This document shows positions 1 to 8,267 of a DNA stretch of 64,000 nucleotides, piece by piece. Origin of the DNA: Microbacterium sp. MYb62 (GTDB lineage Bacteria > Actinomycetota > Actinomycetes > Actinomycetales > Microbacteriaceae); NCBI RefSeq assembly GCF_002979475.1, contig NZ_PCOY01000001.1, forward strand, positions 248,001 to 312,000, read 5' to 3'. A program made the translations under genes and the position numbers. Numbering within the stretch: position 1 is the first letter of the stretch; each line of letters opens with the position of its first letter. The notes beneath the pieces were generated by a model. It had not been told where the DNA came from and did not search any database. It worked only from the letters and a program-made list of their open reading frames with translations.

Positions 1-2464
1 CTCGTGCGGCGGACGCGGAACGTTCGGATGCCCGCTCGGGGACGGCCGTCTTCCTCGTCGCCGGCGCGTCGAGAACGAGGCGACGATGCAGGATCCGCAC
101 GATCTCGATCGCGGCGACCATCACGATCGTGATTCCGGTCAGCGCGATAGCCAGGTCCTCGCCGGGATCCACCAGGACGAAGAACTGCCTGGCGAGCGGG
201 ATCGTGAACACCGCGATGAGCAGCACGAACATCGCGCCCACGACGAGCACCTTGAAGCGGTTGAGCGGGCGGGAGAGGACGGCGAGCACCCAGATGCCGA
301 CGACCGCGAGGATGACGGTGGCTCCCGTGCGCAGCTGGTCCTCGTGCGCGCCGAGCCCGCGTGCGACGAACGAGTACCAGGTCAGACCGAGCGCGACGAC
401 GATTCCCGACGGGATCGCGAAGCTCAGAGACCGACGGAGGAAGCCGGGCACGTAGCGCGCCGCGTTGGGCATGAGCGCGAGGAAGAACGCCGGGATGCCG
501 ATCGTGAGCCCGTCGGTGATGGAGAGTTGCCGGGGCAGGAACGGGAACTCGAGCACGAACACGCCGAAGATGATCGCGAGCAGCGTGGCGTAGACCGTCT
601 TGTTGAGGAACAGCATCGACACGCGTTCGATGTTCGCGATGACTTGACGCCCCTCCGCCACGACGTCGGGCAAGTGCGAGAACTGTCCGTCGAGCAGAAC
701 GAGCCGTGCCACGGCCTTGGTCGCGGGCGACCCCGAGTTCATCGCGATGCCGATGTCGGCCGCTTTGATCGCAAGGGCGTCGTTGACGCCGTCCCCGGTC
801 ATCGCGACGGTGTGCCCATGACTCTGCAGCGCCGTGACCATGCGCTTCTTCTGCTCGGGCGTCACCCGACCGAAGACCAGGTTCTGATCGAGGATGTCCG
901 CCAGCGCGGTGTCATCTTCCGGGAGGTGCCGCGCGTCGAAGCCCTCCTCGACATCGAGACCGACCTCCCGGGCGATGGCTGCCACCGTGCGGGGGTTGTC
1001 ACCCGAGATGATGCGGATGCCGACCTGCTGCCGAGCGAAGTACTCGAGGGTCTGCGCCGCGTCGGGGCGCACCTGCTCGCGGAAGGTGAGAACGGTGATC
1101 GCCGTGAGTTCCGCCGGGAGCCGTTCGGCGTCGACATCCGTCTCAGACAGGGGAGATTCCGAGTGACCGAGGACCAGTGTGCGGCGTCCGGTCTCGGCGA
1201 GGGCGGTGACGGTGCGTCCGAGCTCGGTCTCGGCCGATGTCGCGGAGTCTCCGAACACCATCTCCGGCGCCCCCATCACCCAGGTGCCTTCGTGATCGGC
1301 GAAGGACACCGCACTCCATTTGCGAGCGGAGGAGAAGGGGATGTAACCGCGGACCACCGATGAAGACGCGACCGGATACGCGGCCCGCATCGAGCGCGCC
1401 GTAGCGTTCGCGTCAGGTGATGCCGCATACCAGGCCAACGCCGACGCGACGCCGGCCGCCTGCACCGACGAGGCACCCTCAAGCGGGTGCGCTTCATCGA
1501 ACCCGATCTCGCCGACCGTCAGAGTGCCGGTCTTGTCGAGGCAGACGACATCGACTCGGGCGAGTCCCTCCACCGCCGGGAGTTCGTTGACCAGGACCTG
1601 TCGGCGGGCCAGCCTCGACGCACCGACCGCGAAGGCGATGCTCGTCATGAGCACGAGGCCGAGCGGGATCATCGCGGTCAATGCGGCGATCGTGTTCACG
1701 ACCGCCTGCACCCACGCCCCGCTGGAGAACACCGTCGCGTACCCGCCGGTGACGAGGATCTGAGCATTCAGGACGAGCAGGCCGACCGGCCCGATGATCC
1801 AGCTCACCCACTTCAGAACACGGTTGACGGAGGACCGAAGCTCGCTGGAGACGAGCGAGAATCGCTTCGCTTCCCCGGCGAAGTGATTCGCATAGGACTC
1901 GGCGCCCACCCGGATCGCCCGCGCGGTCCCCTCCCCCGCGACGACCACCGCACCTGAGAGCGCCTCATCCCCGGGCTGCTTCTCCACCGGGTCGGATTCC
2001 CCGGTGAGCATCGACTCGTCGATCTGGAGGCCACGGGCCGCGAGGATGTTCGCGTCCGCCGGCACCTGCTCGCCCGCCCGCAGCACCAGAACGTCGTCGA
2101 GCACCACATCGACGGGAGCGATCTCCGCCTCTTCGCCGTCTCTGAGCACCAGTGCTCGAGGCGCGTTCATCAACGCCAGGCGGTCGAGGGCGGATTTCGC
2201 CCGGAACTCCTGCACGCACCCGATGATCGCGTTCGCGAAAGCTGCGAGCCCGAAGAGCGCATCCTGCCAGCGCCCCACCAGGAACAGCACGAGGAAGCAC
2301 GCGAAGACGATGCCGTTGAAGAGCGTGAAGACGTTCGCACGCACGATGCTCCATGCGCTTCGGCTCGTGTCGGCCACGAAGGCGTTCGTTCTCCCCGAGG
2401 CGACACGCTCGGCGACTTCCACGCGGGTGAGACCGGGAGAGACAGCTTCGGAGGTCGAGTCCAC
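1..2464 (-). CDS. ctpE: Cation-transporting P-type ATPase, CtpE-like (3' end outside window)
   Basis: Membrane ion pump that couples ATP hydrolysis to cation export. About 821 residues are visible. The actuator-domain TGES motif lies near residue 158, the phosphorylation motif DKTGTLT has its aspartate at about residue 310, and the hinge motif TGDGVND starts near 556; predicted helices flank them. The N-terminus (GRTNAF...SIVRANVFTLFNGI) resembles actinobacterial CtpE, for which calcium uptake/homeostasis has been reported; the substrate here is inferred. I chose the GTG start at 2464 because a TATATT box ends 7 bases upstream, suggesting a leaderless mRNA. The gene runs off the left edge, but the charged tail at the end suggests few residues are missing. 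Confidence 0.9.
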   Translation of the reverse strand, partial: MDSTSEAVSPGLTRVEVAERVASGRTNAFVADTSRSAWSIVRANVFTLFNGIVFACFLVLFLVGRWQDALFGLAAFANAIIGCVQEFRAKSALDRLALMNAPRALVLRDGEEAEIAPVDVVLDDVLVLRAGEQVPADANILAARGLQIDESMLTGESDPVEKQPGDEALSGAVVVAGEGTARAIRVGAESYANHFAGEAKRFSLVSSELRSSVNRVLKWVSWIIGPVGLLVLNAQILVTGGYATVFSSGAWVQAVVNTIAALTAMIPLGLVLMTSIAFAVGASRLARRQVLVNELPAVEGLARVDVVCLDKTGTLTVGEIGFDEAHPLEGASSVQAAGVASALAWYAASPDANATARSMRAAYPVASSSVVRGYIPFSSARKWSAVSFADHEGTWVMGAPEMVFGDSATSAETELGRTVTALAETGRRTLVLGHSESPLSETDVDAERLPAELTAITVLTFREQVRPDAAQTLEYFARQQVGIRIISGDNPRTVAAIAREVGLDVEEGFDARHLPEDDTALADILDQNLVFGRVTPEQKKRMVTALQSHGHTVAMTGDGVNDALAIKAADIGIAMNSGSPATKAVARLVLLDGQFSHLPDVVAEGRQVIANIERVSMLFLNKTVYATLLAIIFGVFVLEFPFLPRQLSITDGLTIGIPAFFLALMPNAARYVPGFLRRSLSFAIPSGIVVALGLTWYSFVARGLGAHEDQLRTGATVILAVVGIWVLAVLSRPLNRFKVLVVGAMFVLLIAVFTIPLARQFFVLVDPGEDLAIALTGITIVMVAAIEIVRILHRRLVLDAPATRKTAVPERASERSASAAR

Positions 2465-2579
2465 AGACCTCAATATAGGACCACTGCGGACGTGAGCCGA
2501 GCGAGTCCGCACTGCGCACCGACGATCCGCTCACCGTCGCACGGTCAGCGTGATCAGAGGCCTCTGGTTGACTGGCGGG

Positions 2580-3035
2580 ATGACCGAACCGAAACCTGCC
2601 GTCCGACGACTGACGCGAGACGAGATCACTCTCCGGGCGGATGACCTCGTCGCACTGCAGAAGAGCGCGTACGCGATTGAGGCTGAGCTGATCGGCGATG
2701 ATCGCATCCCCCCGCTCCATGAATCCGCCGAGGAGCTCGCGCTGGCAGGACTGTTCTGGCACGTGGTCGAGGTCGACGGACAGATCGTGGCCGCGATCGC
2801 CCACAGTGACGTCTCGGGTGGTATCGACATCGAACGACTGGTCGTGCACCCTTCGTGGCTGCGGCATGGTCTGGGCAGGCGACTTGTCACCACACTCGTA
2901 GCGGGCACCGCGACGGTGTCGACCGGAAGGGACAACCGGCCCGCTCGGCGTCTGTACGAGTCCCTGGGCTTCCAGCACGTCGCGGATGCGGAGGTGCTTC
3001 CTGGATTGTGGGTCAGCACCTACACCCACGAATGA
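2580..3035 (+). CDS. GNAT family N-acetyltransferase
   Basis: Predicted 151-residue acetyl-CoA-dependent N-acetyltransferase; substrate unknown. The central strand VVEVDGQIVAAIAHSD, the acetyl-CoA loop region HPSWLRHGLGRRLV (a relaxed Q/RxxGxG/A motif) and the C-terminal NRPARRLYESLGF helix are typical of the family. The ATG at 2580 (MTEPKP) is preferred over one ten codons upstream because the family fold begins just after it; the ribosome site is weak. It stands alone, divergent from the upstream P-type ATPase, and its end lies only about 40 bases before the distal att copy of the neighbouring island. Confidence 0.82.
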   Translation: MTEPKPAVRRLTRDEITLRADDLVALQKSAYAIEAELIGDDRIPPLHESAEELALAGLFWHVVEVDGQIVAAIAHSDVSGGIDIERLVVHPSWLRHGLGRRLVTTLVAGTATVSTGRDNRPARRLYESLGFQHVADAEVLPGLWVSTYTHE

Positions 3036-3073
3036 CCCCACCGGCCGCCGTCTGACGAGGCGCCGACGGATAC

Positions 3074-3151
3074 AAGAAGGCCCGCCTCCCCAGTGATCAC
3101 TAGGGAGGCGGGCCTCTTTGCTTGTGACAGCGACCTGGTGGAGCTGGGGGG
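3074..3151. repeat. Distal att copy: duplicated ssrA 3' end and terminator
   Basis: These 78 bases are identical to 4792-4869. They hold the terminator hairpin and, reading on the minus strand, the 3' acceptor end of tmRNA (CCAGCTCCACCA region). Beyond the repeat the similarity fades: the T-arm continues as AATTGAACTA instead of AATCGAACCC. No tmRNA body follows, so this is the displaced end left by integration. Confidence 0.85.
3079..3114. terminator. Duplicated ssrA terminator hairpin
   Basis: A perfect 12-bp stem (GGCCCGCCTCCC and its complement) closes a 12-base loop and is flanked by A-rich and T-rich tracts, so it could terminate in both directions. It is the copy of the tmRNA terminator that lies outside the element, and now sits just after the GNAT gene. 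Confidence 0.75.
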
Positions 3152-3245
3152 GGAATTGAACTATGCCGCGCCCTGCAGTAGGGCGGCACTCCCCTGGAAT
3201 CATGCGGTGGAAGCGGTGGAAAGCGATGGCGATTTCTGGGGTGCG

Positions 3246-3443
3246 ATGGGCAGAAACGTGGGCAAAATGTGGGCAGCTTGTGGTCACACCACTGCGCGCA
3301 CCCGGAACTTGGCGGCCACCGGCATCGTCGCGGGAACGACCGTGCTCGCCCTTGCAGCCTTCGCTCTCGCCATCGATGTCGCAGCGTTCGCCGTCAGCCA
3401 GGGAATAGCTCTGCAACGCATCAAAGGTGCGGCGGCCGCCTAG
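3246..3443 (+). CDS. Hypothetical small membrane protein (uncertain)
   Basis: A 65-residue reading frame with one strongly hydrophobic segment (about residues 22-48, rich in Ala, Val and Leu) and a short basic tail. I do not recognise it. Its first residues (GRNVGKMWA) resemble the last residues of the integrase remnant further along (DVGKVWA), so the region may instead derive from the tail of another integrase that used the same att site. The ribosome site is poor. It lies inside the element among decayed genes and may not be expressed. Confidence 0.3.
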   Translation: MGRNVGKMWAACGHTTARTRNLAATGIVAGTTVLALAAFALAIDVAAFAVSQGIALQRIKGAAAA

Positions 3444-3469
3444 CCGAAGGACCGCGGCCTCATCCGCCC

Positions 3470-3707
3470 GTCGAAAAGCACTCCATCACCCTCGAAGGCG
3501 AGGACATCGCGGACGTCCGTGCGCAGCTACACTCACAGGCGCCTGAGGGGGTGGGACCTCGTGTCCGCCAAGCCCGCGATGAAGACGGGCGAGTCTGTGC
3601 GTTCCGTCGAGGGGAAGTTCGAATGCCGCGACGGCTTCCGGGAGATCGAGGCCGCCGACATGACCGCGCTCGAGGCGCAGGTCCCGGAGCGCTGGCAGAA
3701 TTGGTGA
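3470..3707 (+). pseudogene. Frameshifted small phage-type protein
   Basis: The reading frame EKHSITLEGEDIADVRAQL continues to ...LHSQAPEG, where a run of five G at 3547-3551 shifts the frame. Removing one G would join it to GWDLVSAKPAMKTG and then run to PERWQNW and a stop at 3707. The joined product (about 78 residues, acidic, soluble) would read smoothly through the run, which argues that it was one gene. No convincing start codon is visible upstream, so the N-terminus may also be lost. Function unknown. It could be a sequencing error in the G run, but its position among other broken genes favours real decay. Confidence 0.5.
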
Positions 3708-3751
3708 TCCGTCCACGTCGGAGGACGCGGACCAGGACAGAGAGGTCGACC

Positions 3752-4195
3752 ATGCCCATAGCCACATCTGCAAACACACGCGCTGTGGTTGAGGAGTTGT
3801 TGCGCAGAATCGGTGAGGGGAACCCGGAGCGCATCGCCGAGATGTATGCCGAGCAAGGTGATTGGAAGCTCGCCTGGCCGGAGGCTGAGCACGGCCGTAC
3901 TGCGACGCCGTGGATCCGCCACCGGTCCACCAGAGCCGACGCGGCTGCCCACTATCGCGAGCTCGCCGAGTACCACGTGCCGGAGGATGTGGCCACCGAG
4001 GTCGAGCGCATCCTTGTCGACGGAAGTGACGCGGTGGTGGTGGGCGAGATCCGTCAGACCGCGCGGACCACCGGACGAGCCTACAAGGCGCGGTTCGCTC
4101 TGCACCTCACCGTCGCAGACGGCCTCGTCACCCGGCACCATGTCTACGAGGACAGCCTGGCCGTCGCCCAGGCATTCGAAGCGAAGGATCGGTGA
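3752..4195 (+). CDS. SnoaL-like (NTF2 fold) protein
   Basis: A 147-residue protein with the alpha+beta cone fold pattern of SnoaL/ketosteroid-isomerase-like proteins: an N-terminal helix (TRAVVEELLRRIGEGNPERIAEMYAEQGDWKLAWP), a middle region (ADAAAHYRELAEYH) and C-terminal strands ending LVTRHHVYEDSLAVAQAF. Family members include small-molecule cyclases, isomerases and many of unknown role; no specific reaction can be assigned. The start is supported by an AGAGAGG ribosome site 7 bases upstream. It is the only clearly intact gene in the ssrA island and so may be its retained cargo. Confidence 0.78.
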   Translation: MPIATSANTRAVVEELLRRIGEGNPERIAEMYAEQGDWKLAWPEAEHGRTATPWIRHRSTRADAAAHYRELAEYHVPEDVATEVERILVDGSDAVVVGEIRQTARTTGRAYKARFALHLTVADGLVTRHHVYEDSLAVAQAFEAKDR

Positions 4196-4355
4196 AAGAC
4201 CACCCACCACGTCCCCTACCCACGCAGGGCGAGTAGTTCACCCACCCAGATACGACGAAAGACCCCCATCCAGCCGGAGCCAGGTGGGGGTACGGAGCGA
4301 ACAGCCCCAGGAGCACGAGCACGCCGGCGGGGATGGCGGGGAGGACGATGTCCAT
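4128..4355 (-). pseudogene. Truncated phage-like small membrane protein
   Basis: The frame begins MDIVLPAIPAGVLVLLGLFAPY, a hydrophobic opening of a kind found in small membrane proteins of actinobacteriophages, with an excellent ribosome site (AGGAG 5 bases before the ATG). After about residue 30 the sequence loses membrane character and runs into low-complexity sequence overlapping the SnoaL gene end, so the C-terminal part appears to be replaced by unrelated DNA. I infer a truncated phage gene; assignment to a family rests on the first 25 residues only. Confidence 0.45.
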
Positions 4356-4385
4356 GACTACTCCTGCTGCTGGTTCTTTCCGGCG

Positions 4386-4773
4386 GTCGGCGACATCAAG
4401 CCGTCAGACGTCGAGTCCTGGATCTCCGAAATGAGCGCCGGCACGGCCGTCGCCGATCGGCAGCGCGTCCGCCGCAACACGACCGGTCCACGGTCAGCGA
4501 CCGTGGTGCTGCGCGCGCTCGGAGTACTCACCGGCATTCTCGACCTCGCCGTCCGCGATCGCCGGATCTCGAAGAACCCGGCACAGGGCGCACGGAATCT
4601 CCGGCGCCCACGTCAAGGCGGTGCAGAGGATGCTCGGGCACAAGTCCGCAGCGATGACCCTGGACACGTACGCCGACCTGTTCGACGACGATCTCGACGA
4701 CGTCGCGAACCGGCTTGATGAGCGTGCGACAGCGGCAGATGTGGGCAAAGTGTGGGCAAGGCTCGCCGCCTGA
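4386..4773 (+). pseudogene. Tyrosine recombinase (phage integrase) remnant
   Basis: Two separate integrase pieces lie in different frames. The first (4386 to about 4599) reads as the core-binding domain: DIKPSDVESWISEMSAG ... ATVVLRALGVLTGILDLAVRD ... ISKNPAQGARNL. The second (about 4600-4773) reads as the end of the catalytic domain: GAHVKAVQRMLGHKSAAMTL, then DTYADLFDDDLDDVANRLDE with the nucleophilic tyrosine, then VGKVWARLAA and stop. The middle of the catalytic domain, with the first arginine and the HxxR box, is deleted, and the N-terminal arm-binding domain is absent. It must be inactive. It lies just before the proximal att copy, as expected for an ssrA integrase. Confidence 0.85.
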
Positions 4774-4791
4774 CGAGTCATCCACAACGCA

Positions 4792-4869
4792 AAGAAGGCC
4801 CGCCTCCCCAGTGATCACTAGGGAGGCGGGCCTCTTTGCTTGTGACAGCGACCTGGTGGAGCTGGGGGG
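4792..4869. repeat. Proximal att copy overlapping the ssrA 3' end
   Basis: Identical over 78 bases to 3074-3151. It contains the tmRNA terminator and the last bases of tmRNA. Integration at this position preserves the complete tmRNA gene, because the incoming element supplied an identical 3' end. Confidence 0.85.
4797..4832 (-). terminator. ssrA terminator
   Basis: A 12-bp perfect stem (GGCCCGCCTCCC type) with a 12-base loop lies just downstream of the tmRNA 3' end; on the minus strand it is followed by TTCTTTG. It also follows the integrase remnant on the plus strand and could serve both. Confidence 0.8.
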
Positions 4870-5223
4870 AATCGAACCCCCGTCCAACGCTGAGTCTCCA
4901 CGCCTTCTCCGGGCGCAGTCTGTGAAGACGTTCTACTCGGCTCCGACCTTTGTCACAGACACCTAAGTCGACAAGCCCAGCCTGGGAAGAGTCCCACGTG
5001 ACGTCCAGACGCCATCACGCAGCAAGATTCCTAGATGACGCCAGGATCCGTATCGGAATCACATACGGCCTGACGGACTATCGGGCTCGCTTATGCAGCG
5101 AGGGCGAAGTCGTTGCGCTTGGTTTCGGCAACTATTGTTTTGCAGAGAGCGTTTACGAGATAACTCTGCATCCTCGGCCCGCTTCTCGTGGATTCACAGG
5201 CGCTGTCGAAACCGATCAGCCCC
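4854..5223 (-). ncRNA. ssrA: Transfer-messenger RNA (tmRNA)
   Basis: Rescues stalled ribosomes by acting as a tRNA and then as a short mRNA encoding a degradation tag. The 5' end GGGGCTGATCGGTTTCGACA and the 3' end GGGTTCGATTCCCCCCAGCT with CCACCA pair to form the tRNA-like acceptor and T-arm. The tag frame near 5091-5126 encodes AETKRNDFALAA followed by TAA, matching the actinobacterial tag ending in ALAA, and is preceded by the usual A-rich stretch before the resume codon. The length of about 370 nt is normal. The 3' end doubles as the att site for the adjacent element. Confidence 0.95.
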
Positions 5224-5364
5224 GTGGTCCTTCTCTCGAAGGAGCCGCTGTCACACTGTGGAATTACCAACTCGGGAGACAAGCACCCGAGCATCACAGA
5301 CTACAACGTCAGCGACCTCTCCGCCATTCCGCCGACGTGCGGGCGGCTGGCGTAGAGTCGCCCC

Positions 5365-6033
5365 ATGAGTGAAGTCACCGTCACCGTCCGCGGCGAGCAC
5401 GAGGAGCGAATCGCGCCGGAGCGCGCCACCATCCATGTGAGTGTGCGCGCCGAAGGCGCCGAGCGCACACAGGTCGTCGACAACGTGATGCGTCTCGCAG
5501 AGCCCCTGCGCGACGGGTTGTCGGAGCGGGCGGAGGGTGACGGCGCGGTCATCGAATGGACGAGCAAGCGGCTCTCGGTGCGCGCGGAACGACCGTGGAA
5601 CAGCGAAGGCAAACGCCTCGCGCCGGTCTACTACGCGAGCATCGACTTCACCGCGACGTTCGTGGAGGCTTCAGAACTCTCGATCTGGGTCTCGGATGTC
5701 TCCCCCTGGGAGGGTGTCGAGGTGGGCTGGGTCGACTGGCACCTCACCCCGGCGACCCGTGCCCGTACGGAGCGGGAAGTCGCCGCGCAAGCCGTCGGCG
5801 TCGCTGTCACGCGCGCCGAAGCCTACGCCGGTGCGCTCGGGCTCACCTCGGTGACGCCTCTGGAGATCGCGGATGTCGGACTGATGTCGAGCGGACAACC
5901 CACCCCCGGACCGCCGATGATGAAAGCGAGAGGCGGCGTCGCGTTCGCAGCCGACGCGGCACCGGCCATGGAGTACGAACCGGAGGAGATCGTCATCTCC
6001 GCGACCGTCGAAGCGCGCTTCGTCGCCCGCTGA
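5365..6033 (+). CDS. SIMPL domain-containing protein (DUF541)
   Basis: A 222-residue protein beginning SEVTVTVRGEHEERIAPERATIHVSVRAEG, the typical opening of the SIMPL/DUF541 family (strand-rich; named after a mouse signalling protein). The central part (KRLAPVYYASIDFTATF) and end (EPEEIVISATVEARFVAR) also fit. No signal peptide is evident, so it is probably cytoplasmic here; bacterial members have only loose links to stress and envelope functions. A TAGAGT box ends 6 bases before the ATG, indicating leaderless transcription. It converges on hflX with 6 bases between the stops. Confidence 0.82.
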   Translation: MSEVTVTVRGEHEERIAPERATIHVSVRAEGAERTQVVDNVMRLAEPLRDGLSERAEGDGAVIEWTSKRLSVRAERPWNSEGKRLAPVYYASIDFTATFVEASELSIWVSDVSPWEGVEVGWVDWHLTPATRARTEREVAAQAVGVAVTRAEAYAGALGLTSVTPLEIADVGLMSSGQPTPGPPMMKARGGVAFAADAAPAMEYEPEEIVISATVEARFVAR

Positions 6034-6039
6034 CCGGGT

Positions 6040-7551
6040 TCAGCCCTGGCGCGTGAACGGAGCGAGTTCCGCGGCGAGACGCTCGGAGACGCGGGCATGC
6101 ACCGCGGTGCCCTCCTCACGATGGTCGACCTCGAACAGCATCCCCGTCTCGTGGATCGCCGCCACGAGATCCCCACGATCGTAGGGAATCACGGCGTGGA
6201 CCTCGATGGCCGGCTGGGGAAGGGCTGCCTCGATGACGGCCCGCAGCTCGGCGATCCCCTCGCCGGAGCGCGACGAGACGAAATGCGCGTGCGGCTGAAG
6301 CCCGCGGAGCACGAGACGTTCGTCCTCGTCGATCAGATCGGCCTTGTTGAAGACGACGATCTCGGGCATGTCGCGAACGCCGACATCGCCGAGGACGTCG
6401 CGCACAGTCTGGAGCTGGCCGGCGGGATCAGGATGCGAAGCGTCCACGACATGGAGCACGACGTCGGCCTCGCCGACCTCTTCCAGCGTCGAGCGGAATG
6501 CCTCGACGAGCTGGTGGGGAAGGTTGCGGACGAATCCGACCGTGTCGGTGAGCGTGTAGACGCGACCGTCCTCCGTCTCCGCCCGACGCACGGTGGCGTC
6601 GAGCGTCGCGAACAGCGCGTTCTCGACCAGGACACCGGCACTGGTGAGGGCGTTGAGAAGACTGGACTTTCCGGCGTTCGTGTAACCGGCGATCGCGACG
6701 GATGGGATCGTGTTGCGCTTGCGCTCGGCGCGCTTCGCTTCACGGGCAGGACCGAAATCGCGGATCTGCCGGCGAAGCAGAGCCATCTTGGTGCGGATAC
6801 GGCGACGATCGAGCTCGATCTTGGTCTCACCGGGGCCTCGCGAGCCCATTCCGGCGCCACCCGCACCGACCTGGCCACCCGCCTGACGGCTCATGGAATC
6901 GCCCCAGCCACGCAGGCGAGGGAGCAGGTACTCGAGCTGGGCGAGCTCGACCTGGGCCTTGCCCTCCCTGCTCTTCGCGTGCTGGCTGAAGATGTCGAGG
7001 ATCACGGTGGTGCGATCGATGACCTTGACCTTGACGACATCTTCGAGCGCACGGCGCTGGCTCGGTGCGAGCTCGGTGTCGGCGATGACGGTGTCGGCGC
7101 CGACGGCGGCCACGATGTCCTTGAGCTCCTGGGCTTTGCCGCGGCCGAGATACGTGGCGGCATCGGGATGCGGGCGACGCTGCAGAACACCGTCGAGCAC
7201 GACGGCACCGGCCGTCTCCGCCAGCGCGGCGAGTTCGCGCAGCGAGTTCTCCGCGTCTTCCTGCGCGCCCTGCGGGTACACGCCCACGAGGACGACGTTC
7301 TCCAGCCGCAGCTGCCGATACTCGACCTCGGTGACATCCTCGAGTTCCGTCGAGAGCCCGCCGACGCGACGAAGCGCATGCCGATCCTCGAGGTCCCACT
7401 GCGCGCCGTCCGTGCTGGCGTGCGACGCCGTCGACGCGTCCTGCAGCGCTTGTGCCGCGCCGAACACGTGGACGTCGGAACGCTTCTCTGCGTTCGCGAG
7501 CACGCGGTCGACCGTCTGGTCGTCGGTGGAGGGTGTAGTGGTCTCCGTCAT
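6040..7551 (-). CDS. hflX: Ribosome-associated GTPase HflX
   Basis: Obg/HflX-class GTPase that binds the large ribosomal subunit and splits stalled or stressed ribosomes. The 503 residues include the N-terminal HflX glycine-rich domain, a glycine-rich linker (GGAGMGSRGPGETKIELDRR), the P-loop GYTNAGKSS from about residue 289, the G3 motif DTVGFV and the G4 motif NKAD. The C-terminal domain is typical of actinobacterial HflX. The start is supported by a GGAACG sequence just upstream. It is divergent from the neighbouring methyltransferase gene with 68 bases between the starts. Confidence 0.95.
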   Translation of the reverse strand: MTETTTPSTDDQTVDRVLANAEKRSDVHVFGAAQALQDASTASHASTDGAQWDLEDRHALRRVGGLSTELEDVTEVEYRQLRLENVVLVGVYPQGAQEDAENSLRELAALAETAGAVVLDGVLQRRPHPDAATYLGRGKAQELKDIVAAVGADTVIADTELAPSQRRALEDVVKVKVIDRTTVILDIFSQHAKSREGKAQVELAQLEYLLPRLRGWGDSMSRQAGGQVGAGGAGMGSRGPGETKIELDRRRIRTKMALLRRQIRDFGPAREAKRAERKRNTIPSVAIAGYTNAGKSSLLNALTSAGVLVENALFATLDATVRRAETEDGRVYTLTDTVGFVRNLPHQLVEAFRSTLEEVGEADVVLHVVDASHPDPAGQLQTVRDVLGDVGVRDMPEIVVFNKADLIDEDERLVLRGLQPHAHFVSSRSGEGIAELRAVIEAALPQPAIEVHAVIPYDRGDLVAAIHETGMLFEVDHREEGTAVHARVSERLAAELAPFTRQG

Positions 7552-7619
7552 CCGTTCCTGATCTCTGGGATTCGTTGCGAGCCTTAACCTTAGCCCGCGC
7601 TGTCCGGTACGCTCACCGT

Positions 7620-8267
7620 ATGGGGTCCGATCACTACTTCACTGCGGCCCCGGCAAGCCCCGAGAACCTGCGCAAGATCCGCGTATCGCTCGCAGGTCGA
7701 GAGCTCGAAGTCACCACCGCCGGTGGAGTCTTCAGCCCAGATCGTCTGGATGCCGGCACTGCAGTGCTCCTCGCCAACATGCCCCCGGTTCCCCCGGGCG
7801 GCGATCTTCTCGACCTCGGCAGCGGCTGGGGTCCCGTCAGTCTCTCGATGGCACTCGCCGCTCCCCATGCGACGGTGTGGGCCGTCGATGTCAATGAGCG
7901 CGCCCTCGATCTGGTGCGTCGAAACGCGGCATCTCTCGGACTCACCAATATCAACGCGTCGCTGCCCGACGATGTTCCCGCGCACGTGACATTCCGTACG
8001 ATCCGCTCGAACCCGCCCATCAGAGTCGGCAAGAACGAGCTCCACGGACTGCTGGAGCGCTGGATCCCTCGCCTCGACGAGCGCAGCGATGCCTGGCTCG
8101 TCGTCCAGCGCAACCTCGGCGCCGATTCGCTGCAGCGGTGGATCGGATCCACATTCCACCCGGGTTACAGCGTCTTCCGCACAGCCACCGGGAAGGGCTA
8201 TCGGATCCTCAAGGTCCGCAAGCACGGAACCCCGCCGACGGAGCCGATCGCGCTTTCGGGGCTCTGA
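7620..8267 (+). CDS. Class I SAM-dependent methyltransferase (RsmC-like)
   Basis: A 215-residue methyltransferase with the SAM-binding motif LDLGSGWGPVS, an acidic second strand (WAVDVNERALDL) and an NPP motif (RSNPPIRVGK) characteristic of enzymes that methylate exocyclic amino groups of bases, such as the 16S rRNA guanine enzymes RsmC/RsmD. The probable substrate is therefore rRNA, by family inference. The ATG at 7620 has a TACGCT box 6 bases upstream (leaderless) and matches the start of homology. It ends within the palindrome shared with the converging HAD gene. Confidence 0.85.
   Translation: MGSDHYFTAAPASPENLRKIRVSLAGRELEVTTAGGVFSPDRLDAGTAVLLANMPPVPPGGDLLDLGSGWGPVSLSMALAAPHATVWAVDVNERALDLVRRNAASLGLTNINASLPDDVPAHVTFRTIRSNPPIRVGKNELHGLLERWIPRLDERSDAWLVVQRNLGADSLQRWIGSTFHPGYSVFRTATGKGYRILKVRKHGTPPTEPIALSGL

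Larger units (their letters stand above)
3074..4869. mobile_element. Decayed integrative element inserted at the 3' end of ssrA
   Basis: A stretch of about 1.7 kb is bounded by two identical 78-bp copies of the end of the tmRNA gene plus its terminator (3074-3151 and 4792-4869). The copy next to the intact tmRNA gene is immediately preceded by the C-terminal end of a tyrosine recombinase reading toward it, the usual arrangement for ssrA-integrating phages and islands. The integrase is broken and other phage-like genes are frameshifted or truncated, so the element is very probably immobile by itself. One intact cargo-like gene, a SnoaL-fold protein, remains. Confidence 0.85.

Noticed and set aside
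86..1363. Long plus-strand open frame opposite the P-type ATPase
   Set aside because: It is antisense to a gene with clear DKTGTLT and TGDGVND motifs and has the Arg/Asp/His-rich composition of a GC-rich shadow frame.
4854..4900. tRNA gene suggested by the T-arm-like GGTTCGATTCCCCC
   Set aside because: The acceptor partner is about 340 bases away and a peptide tag frame lies between, so this is tmRNA.
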